From positions 310,001 to 374,000 of the forward strand of contig QRDG01001528.1 in assembly GCA_012064385.1 (NCBI GenBank): a stretch of DNA of 64,000 nucleotides. Direction: 5' to 3'. This DNA is from Puccinellia tenuiflora. Its lineage: Eukaryota > Streptophyta > Magnoliopsida > Poales > Poaceae. Every line of letters begins with the position of its first letter. Position 1 is the stretch's first letter. Shown in pieces: positions 1 through 10,614 of this stretch. A program made the translations under genes and the position numbers. The notes below the pieces were generated by a model that worked only from the letters and a program-made list of their open reading frames with translations, made no database searches and was not told the origin of the DNA.

Positions 1-1819
1 GGTAATGTATCTCGGAACGGCTATGGAAATGCCGTGATAGGTAGGTATGGTGGATGTATTGAGGAAGATAGTTGGCTTATGTGTAGGAGAACAGGATGAA
101 GTTCTCCCACGGAGTTGGATGTGCTCGCGAAGTATGCACCAATCTCAATGTGAGAGAGGGCATTGCGTAGCACCGAAGAGGCTAGCAAAATATGGAAGTG
201 GAAGTGCCAAAAACCAAAACTCGACAATGCATTTTGTATATTGCAAACAACTAGCAGTTTCAATGTTCCACAAATGGTTAGAGACACCCCGAGAGAGATC
301 GTGGCGGCAACACAAGTGCCCCGTTGGCTTCCCCGACCGTTGTAGTAACTACCCACTAGGAACTTATTTTCAACTTAGTAGAATTCATGACACATTAGCA
401 TTGTTGACTTAGGTTGTTTAGTTCAGAAAAGTACGGCTCCACGCTTTAATAACACCTCTCCACTAATCATCTCTAACACCATTAACCAACATATTTTAAC
501 CATTAGTTACTTTAGTGCCTCAAAACAATTGAAGGGTATCAAATTATCCACATAGTGATCTACAAGACTATGCAGGTTTTTCTACTTCATACCACTGCCA
601 CATGCATAGCATTTTACCGATCTAACACATTAACCAAGCAACCAAAACAACCCTCAAACAAATATAAGTGAAGAACAAGAGAGTTTAACTTAACAACCAT
701 CAGCTCTAAACAAGATAAAAGCTAAAAGCGAGATCTTACTAGAAAACAGATAGTAGCTAAGAATACTCAAAAAGATATAAGCGAAGCAAAGGAGTATTCA
801 AACGAAAAAGCGAAGCGTGTCTCTCTCCCACACAAATAAAGCTAGGATCCAACAAAGATATGACCAGCAAACAAAAAAACAAAACTGAAAGTAAAAATAC
901 GCTCGAAGCATAGCACATAATATGTAAAGTGATAAAAACGAAGTTCAACGAAGACGACCTTATGATAGTCGATGAAGATGAGGGGATGCCTTGGGCATCC
1001 CCAAGCTTTGACTCTTGATAGTTCTTGATATTCAGAGGGGGTGACATGGGGGCATCCCCAAGCTTGAGCTCTTATCCATCCTCGATTTCTTCATATTCCT
1101 CTCCTTTGGAACTTAAAAACTCACTTCACACAAAACTTCTCATAATTTGATTAGAGGGTTAGTGATCATAAATTAAAATGCACATGTGTTCAACTCATGA
1201 CAAATTGCAAACCAACTTAATTTAACATTAGCTACTGTTTACTAAGCCTCAATGTGGCACTCCACCCCTAGAGTATCACATATGACGATGGTAAAGAGAC
1301 AATGCAAAATAAAAGCAGAATCTGTCAAAATCTGAACAGTTTGTAAAGATCGAATTTTTCGAGGCATTTCTGCAGCTCAAATAAAAAAACTTAAAACTAA
1401 CGAAAAATAGATTAAAGAATCAGGCTTGATGTCAAACATTATCAGAAAAATATAAAATGCTGGCGATTTTAGGATTTTCGTGCAGCAGGCGCAAATAATC
1501 TGTTTTTGGACAGCAACATAACACCTCGCAGTTTCAATGCATTAGAGGCTAAACTTGGCACAAAAACCAAAAGAAAAAGATACAATGAAGTTGCTACAGA
1601 GGTAATAACTTCATGACTCAAGATAAACAAAAAGCAAACTGAAAGTAAAAGATGGGTTGCCTCCCAACAAGCGCTTTTCTTTAACGCCTTTTAGCTAGGC
1701 GCAATGCCAAATATCAAGTTTTTTCGGAGGCCTTTGCAACATCAATAGCATAGCTTGACCTTATGATTGATTAAAAAGTAAGCTTCTTTATCTTTCTAGG
1801 AAAGTGTTCCATCCCTTTT
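1..1819 (-). other. 3' internal non-coding region of the Athila-type element
   Basis: No gene is supported here; short open frames are scattered and lack family features. The stretch carries signatures I associate with the 3' internal part of Sabrina-like elements: on the minus strand GCGCTTGTTGGGAGGCAACCCA (about 1650-1677), and a twice-repeated AAGCTTGGGGATGCC motif around 980-1062 followed by GGCATCCCC. The junction with the protease remnant (about 1680-1820) is where reverse transcriptase, RNase H and integrase would be expected, so this marks the deletion. The polypurine tract and 3' LTR lie left of the window. Confidence 0.6.
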
Positions 1820-2150
1820 TTAAGGGGGAACTGAAACTTTATATTTTCCCTCTTTCATATCAATAATAGCACCAACAGTTCTCAAAAACGGTCTTCCCAA
1901 AATAATAGGACAAGAAGCATTGCACTCAATATCCATAACAATAAAATCAACGGGAACATAATTATCATTAACAACAATATGGACATCATCAACTCTACCC
2001 CAAGGTTTCTTTTTAGAAGAATCAGCAAGATGAACATTTAAATAGCACTCTTCCAAGGATTTAAATCAAGCATATCATAGAAACTTTTAGGCATAACGGA
2101 AACACTTGCACCAAGATCACATAAAGCATTGCAATCAAAGTCATTTATTT
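1820..2150 (-). pseudogene. retropepsin-like aspartic protease remnant, Athila type
   Basis: The clearest part is a 78-residue frame (2056 to 1820) ending CPIILGRPFLRTVGAIIDM, the conserved C-terminal part of Athila/gypsy proteases. Just upstream, in another frame, the minus strand encodes LGASVSVMPKSFYDML, the active-site region in which gypsy proteases of this clade carry D-x-G-A-S. The two parts are out of frame with each other, so a frameshift separates them. In the intact family the protease processes the Gag-Pol polyprotein. Nothing of the following reverse transcriptase is seen. The family assignment is firm; no functional product is expected. Confidence 0.75.
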
Positions 2151-2159
2151 TCATTTAAT

Positions 2160-3667
2160 AGTGGGTTCCCAACCATCTTCTAACTTCCTAGGGATGGAGG
2201 TTTCAAGCTTTAGTTTTTCTTCCCTAGCCTTGATAAGAGCATCGGTAATGTGTTTGGTAAAGGCAAGATTTATTTTACTAGCATCCGGTGTCTTAGCAAG
2301 TTTTTGTAGGAACTTAATGACTTCAGTAAGATTGCAATTATCAAAATCAGTTTCATCATCTTTAAATAAACTAGGAGGATCCTCTTTAGTGGTTTAGATA
2401 GTATAAACTTTAACAGTTTTCCTATTCATTTCAGCAATTCTAGCTTCTTCAGCCTCTCTAGCCCACCTAGCTTTAAAGAGAGCCATCATCCTTTCATTTT
2501 CATTAATTTGAAGAGAGATAGCATTTAAAGATTCAGTATGTTTGTCTTGATTTGTAGTGGTTTTAATTTTCATAATTTCAACATCATGAGCAAGAACGTC
2601 TACTTTAGAGACTAGACTATCCAGTTTTTCCAACTTCTCTTCAACATTTTTGTTAAAAGATTTTTGCGAAGTGATAAATTCCTTTAAAACATTTTCAAGA
2701 TCAGAGGACACGTTCTTATTAGGATTATAAGAATTACCATAGGAATTACCATAAGAGTTGCCATTATTGGGAGGATAAGGCTTATAGTTGTTACCACCAA
2801 AATTATTTCGATAAGCATTATTGTTGAAGTTGTTTCTATTAAGAAAATTAACATCAACTTGATCCTTTTCTTGGGAAATTAATGAAGCAAGTGGAACATT
2901 ATTAGGATCAACATTGGATTGATTGGTAGCAAGCATAGACATAATCATATCAACCTTATCACTCAAAGAGGAGATTTCCTCAACAGAATTTACCTTTTTA
3001 CCACTTGGAGCTCGTTCGGTATGCCATTGTGAATAATTTGTCATCATCTCATACGAGAGTTTAGTTGCTGCACCTAAAGTTGTGGACATGAAGGTGCCTC
3101 CCGCGGCCGAGTCCAAAAGGTTCCTTGAAGAAAAAATCAAACCTGCATAAAAAGTTTGGATAACCATCCACATAGTTAATCCATGCGTGGGACAATTCTT
3201 AATCATAGATTTCATTCTCTCCCAAGATTGAGAAACATGTTCATTATCAAATTTTCTAAAGTTCATAATGTTACTCCTTAGTTGTACGATTTTAGTAAGT
3301 GGATAATATTTTCCAATAAAAGCATCTTTGCATTTAATCCAAGAATCAATGCTATTTTAGGCAAAGACAATAACCATTCTCTTGCTCTCCCTCTCAAAGA
3401 GAAAGGGAAAAGTTTCAGTTTTATGATGTCACTTTCTATCTCTTTATACTTTTTCATATCACATAACTAAACAAAGTTATTTAAATGAGAGGCGGCATCA
3501 TCAGTACTAGCACCAGAAAATTGCTCTTTCATAACAAGATTTAGCAAGGCAGGCTTAATTTCATAAAATTCCGCTTTAGTAGCGGGTGGAGCAATTGGAG
3601 AGCATATGAAATCATTGTTATTAGTGCTAGTAAAGTCACATAACTTGGTGTTTTTAGTAGAATACAT
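2160..3667 (-). pseudogene. gag of Athila-type element, broken by a stop and a frameshift
   Basis: The start chosen is the ATG at 3667, followed by MYSTKNTKLCDF and then FYEIKPALLNLV, the N-terminal capsid region of Athila/Sabrina Gag. A TAG at 3467-3469 interrupts it where a glutamine codon is expected (C to T). After a frameshift the capsid core resumes at 3266 with SWERMKSMIKNCPTHGL and LLDSAAGGTFMS, both typical of the clade. An asparagine-rich linker with NNYKPYPPNN and a repeated NSYG unit follows, then a coiled-coil-like tail (about residues 190-270 of the 290-residue frame). A further segment, KEDPPSLFKDDETDFD onward, continues toward the protease. Gag forms the virus-like particle; this copy cannot. 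Confidence 0.85.
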
Positions 3668-3831
3668 AACGATAAGATAAAATAATAAGACAGGAATAAA
3701 GACTACACTAATTTTTTTGGGTTTTAAAATTTTGAAACAGGAAAATAAACTAAACGAGATATAAAGCAAGCAAGACAAAAAGAAAGTAAAGAGATTGAGA
3801 GTATGAGACTCCCCTTGCTGTAGCTCCAAAG

Positions 3832-3849
3832 TCCTCAGCAACGGCGCCA
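3832..3849 (-). promoter_or_regulatory. primer binding site of the Athila-type element
   Basis: On the minus strand the sequence TGGCGCCGTTGCTGAGGA lies about ten bases inside the LTR end. It matches the usual Athila primer site (tRNA-Asp type, TGGCGCCGTTGCCGGGGA) apart from two positions. It fixes the element's orientation and the inner LTR boundary. Confidence 0.8.
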
Positions 3850-3859
3850 GAAAACTGCT

Positions 3860-4889
3860 TGATGGTGGATATTGATAAGTTGAGTGGTGCCCCAAGCGAA
3901 GGCGGAATTGTAGCTAGTAGCAGTTTTCCCTCGTTTAACGAACCAAGGTTTATCAAACCAGTAGGACATTGAAATCAACAACGGGGTGAATGTTGAAGAT
4001 CTCTAGCGCTTAACCTTCAACAGACATGGACCTGCACACACTCAACCAAAATACTTTCCCCCAACGGCGGAAAGGTTGTCAATCTTTCCGGTCTCGCAGA
4101 AAACAAAGCGGTTAATTGTATGATGAAATAGATAAAATATGAAAAGTGACCAGAGGAGTAATGATGATTAAAAGCAAGTAAATGAGGTTGTAATCAATGT
4201 AAAAAGATGGACCGGGGGGCATGGGTTCACTAGTGGAGTCTCTCAAGTAAATAAAATATGCATGTAATGGATGAACGAATTACAGCTAGGCAATTGACAA
4301 GATCATGACACAAACCCAATTTAGCTATGAAAAAAAGGACATGATAATATTTATGGAGGCATCACGACAAGGAACAAAGACCGTTGAGTCCAACTGCGTC
4401 TTTTTCTAAAAAGTCCACCGTGGGATCGCTATCCAGCCTGTCACCCAACGGTATTAAGTTGCAACCAACAGACAATTGTATTAAGTAAAATGCATGAAGT
4501 AAGCAATACTAATATCAAAATAAACATTAACACCGCTGTTTTACCCTTAGTAGCAACAGCACACCCTCGCGTTTAGATGTTTCTGTCACTCGTGCCTAGG
4601 AACAAAAGGGGGCATGAACCCACTATCTACCATAAATACCCTCTCTTGGAGATACACACAATCACTTGGCCAAAGTAACTACGCACATCGGAGAGCATGC
4701 AAGAACATAAATTACTCATATAGGAATCATGCACAATCTGAACATAACTTCATAATCCATCGGATCCCAGCAAACACATCACATAGCATTACAATAATCG
4801 ATCTTGATCATGTTAGGCAGCTCACAAGATCATAAGACATGAAGCACAAGAGAGAGACTACCAACTAGCTACTGCCATGGACCCGTAGT
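3860..4889 (-). repeat. inner part of the Athila-type 5' LTR
   Basis: This is the part of the LTR next to the primer site. Its inner end, read on the minus strand, is CCACCATCA, complementary to the opposite terminus TGATACG... The LTR is interrupted at 4890 by a solo LTR and resumes after 8186; without the insert and one duplication copy it would be about 1.6 kb, a normal length for Sabrina/WHAM-like LTRs. The final five bases (4885-4889, GTAGT) are the duplicated target site. Confidence 0.8.
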
Positions 4890-7800
4890 TGTAACATCCC
4901 AAGATTTTCAAATTTTTGAAAATTCAGAGGGATCAAAAACTTTTTGTTGTTTTGTTGCAAAATTCAAAATCATGCATGGCATTCATAAGCATCATGTGTT
5001 TGTTGCATTTGAATTGCTTGAATTAGTAAAAGATTTCAAAATTAAAAATATATTTTATTAATTGACATAGAGGGTGCAAAGTAACCCTAGTCAATATTTC
5101 AAATATTTTGATTTTATTTGATGGCAAGACTAGTGCCATAATTTTGTATTTTGAATAAGTTCTCTAAAAAGTATTTTTACAAATTTTTCCAAAGGTTGGG
5201 AAATAGCAACAATTACCTTTTTGTGCCCAAGGGTATTTTGGTAAATAAAGTTGTGCAAAGATGATCCCAAATATTTTAGTTTGATAAAGGGTATTTTTTT
5301 ACAAAATTAATCAAATTGGTTTGAACCAATTTGAATTTCTATTTTGAAAGATATGTTGATTTCTGTTTTTAGAAAAAGAAAAGGTTAAAGTTTTGTTTAA
5401 AAAAAAAAATGGAAAAGGCCGCGGCCACCCGAGCCAGCCCACTGCCGGCCCAGGACCAGCCCGGCATCATCCCCGCATCCGGCCTCTCTCCCTTTCCCTC
5501 TTTTCTTTTTCTTCCCTTTCGCTGACAGGCGGGACCCACGGTGACATCGGCGTGACGTCAGCCCTTCCCCAACGTCCCGACCGATTTTTCCGGCCGGACT
5601 GCCTCGCCGCGATCTCCTCTCCCCGTGCTTATCCGGCCACCCTAGCCCCACCTCTATAAAGCCCTCGATATCCTCTCTATTTTCCCCCTCCTCCCCCTTC
5701 GTTTTGCGCCGCCAGGCCGCCGGAATCACTCGTCGGAGTAGACACGGTCCGCCGCCGTCCATCTCGATTTCCGGTGACACCGGTGAGCGCCCGACCCCGA
5801 ATCTCCCTCCATTCGACTTCCCTCGTCATCGCGCACCTCCCTGACATCGTCCGCGATTTTTCCGTGCAGCGAATCGACGTTTCCGTCTTCGACAGGAGCT
5901 TGCCGTCCGCCGCCGCAGCTCCGGTCGCCTCCAGCCGCCGCCCCAGGACGCCATCGACCGTGCCCCCTCGCCATCGACTCCGCCTCGTCACGGCGCACGC
6001 CGTCGTCGATTTCACCTCCCCCGGGGACCACCGGAGCATCCTCGACGTCGACACCCGAGCCACGCCGGCGCTTTTCCGGCCAACTCCGGTGACCACCACG
6101 CCGCCACGATAAACCCTAGATCCACAGCCGTCGGATCTGGATCGGACGATCCAGATTAAATCACTTAAGTGAAGGGGTACAGGCGAATCAGATCCAGCCA
6201 CGTCATTGCACAGTCAGCGCCACATCATGCCTAGTCAGCGCCACGTCAGATTCCTTTTTTCTGAATTTCGGCCGAATTGTTTTAATTTGGCAGTTTTGCA
6301 GAAAAACCCCTGAACCTTAGAACCATCATATCTTTTTAATGGCTAGGCCAAATTTAATGAACTTTATATTTTTGAAAACCTTATAACCTGTAGAATATTT
6401 TAGAACCATTAGTTTTCTGTTTTGCCAACTTTAAAATTATTCAAATTTCAAATGAGGGATTTGAGTAATTTTGGCATAACTTTAAATCTATAAATTATTT
6501 TAAATTGTTTTCTTCTGCAAAAGTGTGTCTTTTAGTGTCCTCTGTCCAGTAGATATTTTAGTTTGCACTTGTGCATCATGCATTGACAATGTTTTGTAAA
6601 AACTCAAATAGTGGCATTTTGACTATAGTAATTGTTTTTAAATTATTAAAGCCACTAAAAATATGAATCATGTGCATCATGCATATAGTATATAACAGAA
6701 AGTAATAACTTTATTTGTTGTTTAATCTTGACTTGTGTTGTTAGTAAATCATCATGCATACATATTTTGTTGTATTGCTTTATTGCTTGTGTATTGAATT
6801 GTTGCAATTTGTTTGTTTAGATTGTGAAGAGTGCCAGGAGTGCTGTGAGTGTTGCAACCTGAACAACTATCAAGGCAAGTGCATACACAATTCATGAATG
6901 ACCTATTACTATGCTTTTATATTGCACCTTAGACTATTTTTCCAGTAGCATGCATGATAGGCTGTTTTTAATGAAGTTATATGCTATGCAAACCTGTTAG
7001 GTTAGCCACATGTTTAGATGACTAGTGACCTATATTAATTTAGTAGATTGGCTTGCTGCAAAAATGTTTTGTTTTGTTGTATATGATTTAAAGAAAATCT
7101 ACTAAATTAATGAATCACCTGGGTGGATTTTGGAGTTGTATTGGTGGGTCATAGTTGAGTGGCTGCTCAGGCCCAGTTCTGCGGGTACCTGAGTACGTGC
7201 ACTTGTGCTCGCCACCCAGGGTACCAGAGATTTCAAGTCACTCCATGTCTAGCTTACTTCCAGTGCAGCCACTAGTCATATGGGCTCTGTCTTGACTAAG
7301 TATGTTGTGTGGACTCGACCCGGCTTGACAAGCTGATGTAGGGGTTGTAGGTGGAACGGGTCAAGCCGTTGGGTTGGGAAAATGCTTCTGAAAGGTCTCG
7401 TCTTGGTCTTCTCCTTTCCTTTTCACTAAATGAGGGTTAAGGATGGAATGGGTTGATCGAGTCTAGTGGGGAAAGTGCCACAAACTCTCGAGAGTAAAAT
7501 AAAACTAAGATCTTAGCCGTGTCCCCGGTTATGGACAATTTGAGTAACTAAGCAAGGTGGTCGACAGAAGAATCTCATTCATTCCAATTTCAGAATAAAA
7601 TTTGATGGGTGAACAAGGGTAGAAGAGATATTGGTTTTCATGCCATGTTTATCTCAATAATAGTTGGTTTTAAAAGAAATGTTTTACAAGTGTAGGATAA
7701 AATTTGCTTTGCGCAAGAGCCTTGAACTCCACAAGCCAAATAAGCATGTAGAATAGTCTTTGCCATTTAATATCCACCATAGTATGACACTTGCCAGCCT

Positions 7801-8181
7801 GTCACAAGGTTTTGACCCAAATTCCCTGGGCTGCAACGTTAATGTTGCAGGTTGTTCAGATGAGGAGTAAGGACGTTCGTTTATCTCGAGCTTACAACCA
7901 ACATGTTCGCCAGTGGCACATGGAGATGATGGAGCTCAGTGCTACTTTATTATGCTGCTTGAACTCTGAATAATATTTGTGGAACTTTATTTATTTTAAG
8001 CTAGCTTCGGCTATGCAAAGTTGTAATAAAGTACTTTATTTCTGGATCATACGTACTTGCGATGTAATAACGTTTAACATTTATGCATGATATTACATCC
8101 TGTTGGTGAATGCTAGCCATACTCGATCCAGGGCCTAGCAATTCACGAGGTATTCTTGCTTTTCAAAGTGAGGGTGCTACA
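4890..8181 (+). mobile_element. solo LTR of a long-LTR retrotransposon, with TSD GTAGT
   Basis: The unit begins TGTAACATCCCAAG and ends GGGTGCTACA, and is flanked by perfect five-base duplications GTAGT (4885-4889 and 8182-8186). There is no internal domain or second LTR, so it is a solo LTR of 3,292 bp left by recombination between the LTRs of a complete element. It has an AT-rich first 500 bp, a GC-rich block (about 5410-6110) with a TATAAA at 5655-5660, and an AT-rich distal part. The predicted frames in the GC-rich block are compositional and match nothing I recognise. Ends and layout resemble those of the coding-less element at 52972-61054, suggesting related long-LTR families, though not the same family. 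Confidence 0.85.
5655..5660 (+). promoter_or_regulatory. putative TATA box of the solo LTR
   Basis: TATAAA lies in CCTCTATAAAGCCC, within the GC-rich block about 765 bp from the LTR start and followed by a pyrimidine-rich stretch (CCTCTCTATTTTCCCCC), a usual arrangement for a plant retrotransposon promoter. It supports a plus orientation for the LTR. Confidence 0.5.
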
Positions 8182-8757
8182 GTAGTCCAAGGTGAGACTA
8201 CTCACAAATCATCCTGAAGGAAGGCATGACGATGAAGAGCCCTCCGGGATCGATCTCCCCTCCGACAGAGTGCCGGGATCAGCTTCAGATTGGACCCCCG
8301 AACTAGGGTTTTCGGTGACGGCGCGTCGGGGGTTGAGTTTCTGGAAAATAATGGCCGCCTCGACGTTTTTAGGTTTTTAGGGATTTTATAGGCGTCGGAG
8401 GGGTCCGAGGGGGTGCCCCAGGAGCAGGGGCGGGCCCCACCCACGGGTCCTAGGGGGCTGCGGCAGGAGGCCGCCTGTGCCCTGTGGGTGGCCCCTCAGG
8501 CTCCCCTTTGGTCTTCTGGTGCCTTTCGTCGATTAAAAATTCTCCGTAAATTTTCGTCCAATTCCGAGTATATTTCCAGAAGTAAATTTTCTGAAATACA
8601 AAAATAGCAAAAACAGGGAACTGGCACTGGGCATCTTGTCAATAGGTTAGTCCGACAAAATGCATAAAAATGATATAAATGACAGAAAAAACATGTGACA
8701 ATATCACAAAACTAGCATGGATCACTCAAAAATTATAGATACGTTTGAGACGTATCA
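8182..8757 (-). repeat. outer part of the Athila-type 5' LTR
   Basis: This is the upstream (U3) end of the LTR on the minus strand. The first five bases are the second GTAGT copy. Reading inward from 8757 gives TGATACGTCTCAAACGTATC, then the CATGC and ACTAACCTATTGACAAGATGCCCAGTG motifs (the latter near 8620-8650) familiar from Sabrina/WHAM LTRs. The boundary at 8757 is set by the TG...CA rule and by the switch to gypsy pol sequence at 8763. Confidence 0.8.
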
Positions 8758-8762
8758 CCCCA

Positions 8763-10109
8763 TGCCCTTCGATTGTGTAGCATAGCCTGTGGGTTACATA
8801 GCCTCTCTGTATAATTCCGGGGTCGGGGCGCTACAGCTGGTCGCCCTCGCTTTAGAGGCACCCAACTGGCGGGTCCCCTACATCGACTTCCTTACCACTA
8901 AGAAGCTGCCTGAGGATCAAGTCCAAGCCCGACAGATGGTTCACCGCGCAAACACCTACACCATCATCAACAGTGAGCTGTACAAATGCAGCAACTCCGT
9001 CGTTTTCCCGCGCTGCGTTGAGTCCGAAGAAGGACGTTGCATCCTGAACGACATCCAATCCGGCGACTACGACCACCACGTGGGAGCCCATTCCCTAGTC
9101 GCCAAGGCGCTACGGCATGGCTTCTTCTGGCTGATGGCTCACCATGACGCCCGCTACGTCGGGTGCCAGAAGTACGCTCGCCAGGATCACCTACCGGCTC
9201 TGGTGCTCAAAACCATCCCCCTAACATGGCCCTTCACGGTCTGGGGGCTAGACATGATGGGGCCCTTCAAGAAGGCGCGTGGAGGCTTGACACACCTATT
9301 GGTGGCCGTCGACAAATTCACCAAGTGGGTAGAACCGAAACCCATAAAGAAGCTCGACGGCGCCACCGCAAAAAGTTCCTCCAAGAGATCATCTACCGGT
9401 TTGGCTATCCGCACAGCATCATTACCGAAATGGCACGAACTTCGCCGAAGGGGTAATGGCAGAATTCTGCGGTGAAAAGGGCATCCGACTCAATCTCACC
9501 TCGGTCGCTCATCCGCAGTCAAACGGGCAGGCGGAACGGATGAATCATTCGCTTCTCCATGGGATCAAGCCGCGGCTTCAAGTACCTCTGGAGAGAACGC
9601 CGGGTTGCTAGTTGGACGAGTTACCGTCTTTCCTATGGGGCATTCGTACCACACCAAACTACTCTACCGGCTACACGCCTTTCTTCATGGTGTACGGTGA
9701 TGAGGCAGTCCTGCCCACGGATCTCGAGCACGACTCACCGTGATTCGCCGCATACGACGAGGATGACAACGAGCAGGTTCGTCAAGATAGCGTCGACCTC
9801 CTCGAGGAAGAACACGAACTCGCGGCCTCCAGGACCGCCATCTACCAGCAAGGCCTGCGCCGCTATCACAGCCGCCGGGTTAAAAGTCGCTCCTTTAACG
9901 AAGGGGACTTGGTTCTCCGACTAATCCAAAAGTCGGGAGGGATGCACAAGCTTTCTGCTCCATGGGAGGGCCCTTTTGTCGTGAGCAAAGTGCTCGGCAA
10001 TGGCTCCTACTACCTCGTCGACATCCGCGAAGCTGACAAGAGCAGCAAGTCCGAAGAGGAAACAAAGCGCCCATGGAACATCAGTCTGCTACGCCCCTTT
10101 TACACATAG
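8763..10109 (+). pseudogene. integrase (Tat-lineage gypsy), frameshifted
   Basis: Before the integrase is linker sequence with WRVPYIDFLTTKKLPEDQ. The zinc-binding module is damaged: the GDYDHHVGAHSL histidines are present, but the two-cysteine end reads RYVGCQKYARQ, where family members have C-x2-C. The catalytic core follows (LKTIPLTWPFTVWGLDMMGP, then VDKFTKW). A shift near 9370 and a missing base near 9430, where the second acidic motif should read as in element C, break the frame. Downstream, NLTSVAHPQSNGQAERMNHS, GYTPFFMVYGDEAVLPTD and the C-terminal GMHKLSAPWEGPFVV and ISLLRPFYT are intact, with stops near 9610 and 9741. Integrase would insert the cDNA; this copy cannot. Confidence 0.88.
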
Positions 10110-10614
10110 TACTCTATAACACTGTGTGGTCAATCAATGAAATAAAGCCGACACCCCACGACACGCTCGGGGGCTGCCGTTTCGTCTCAATGCTTTCGAG
10201 TTTTTATTTCATACTGTGATGTTATATGATTGACGGGTCTCCAGAGAGGGTTCAACGCCAAGATGCGTAACTCAACACTGGGAGACCCAGCCCATGAGGC
10301 AAAAACGGTACGCGTGATGTTTTTTCTCTAAGTCATAGGCAACTCGCAAACGTGTACAAAGTAGTTGGCCAGTATATTGAACTCGACAATGGAGGCCCAC
10401 GGGACCTTGTCGATCAAATATTGTGCTGCACGCGAAAAAAGAATACACGCGAGGGCATACTTGGAGGAGTCGCACGATCGACAAGTCGCACGAACGGCTT
10501 AAAACAACGCGAGTGACACGATCACAAAATAATAATCAAACAGCGCAAGTCGCACAATATTACAACAAACTTTTGTTCTCACATGAACTTAACAATATTA
10601 CAAGTTAAAATGCT
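10110..10614. other. spacer between integrase and antisense gene of element A
   Basis: I see no gene. The segment starts right after the integrase stop and includes AATGAAATAAAG (about 10136-10147), which resembles a polyadenylation signal context, and a CTCGGGGGCTGCCG phrase. The sense transcript and the antisense gene converge across this spacer. Confidence 0.5.

Larger units (their letters stand above)
1..8757 (-). mobile_element. Athila-clade (Sabrina/WHAM-like) LTR retrotransposon, 5' half, pol-deleted
   Basis: Read on the minus strand, the element has an LTR (8757 to 3860, interrupted), a primer binding site, gag, protease and then non-coding 3' internal sequence running off the left edge. 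The LTR starts TGATACGTCTCAAACG and ends CCACCATCA, the form typical of Triticeae Sabrina/WHAM elements, and the primer site TGGCGCCGTTGC is the Athila type. Reverse transcriptase and integrase are absent: protease is followed within about 150 bp by 3' untranslated-like sequence, so it is non-autonomous by internal deletion. It is inserted in gypsy element A; the right-hand candidate target duplication is CCCCA (8758-8762), but its partner lies outside the window. The family name rests on remembered sequence signatures. Confidence 0.85.

Noticed and set aside
5393..6201. Possible GC-rich gene inside 4890-8181
   Set aside because: It lies in the promoter-proximal block of a solo LTR with a proven target duplication; frames on both strands lack any recognisable domain.
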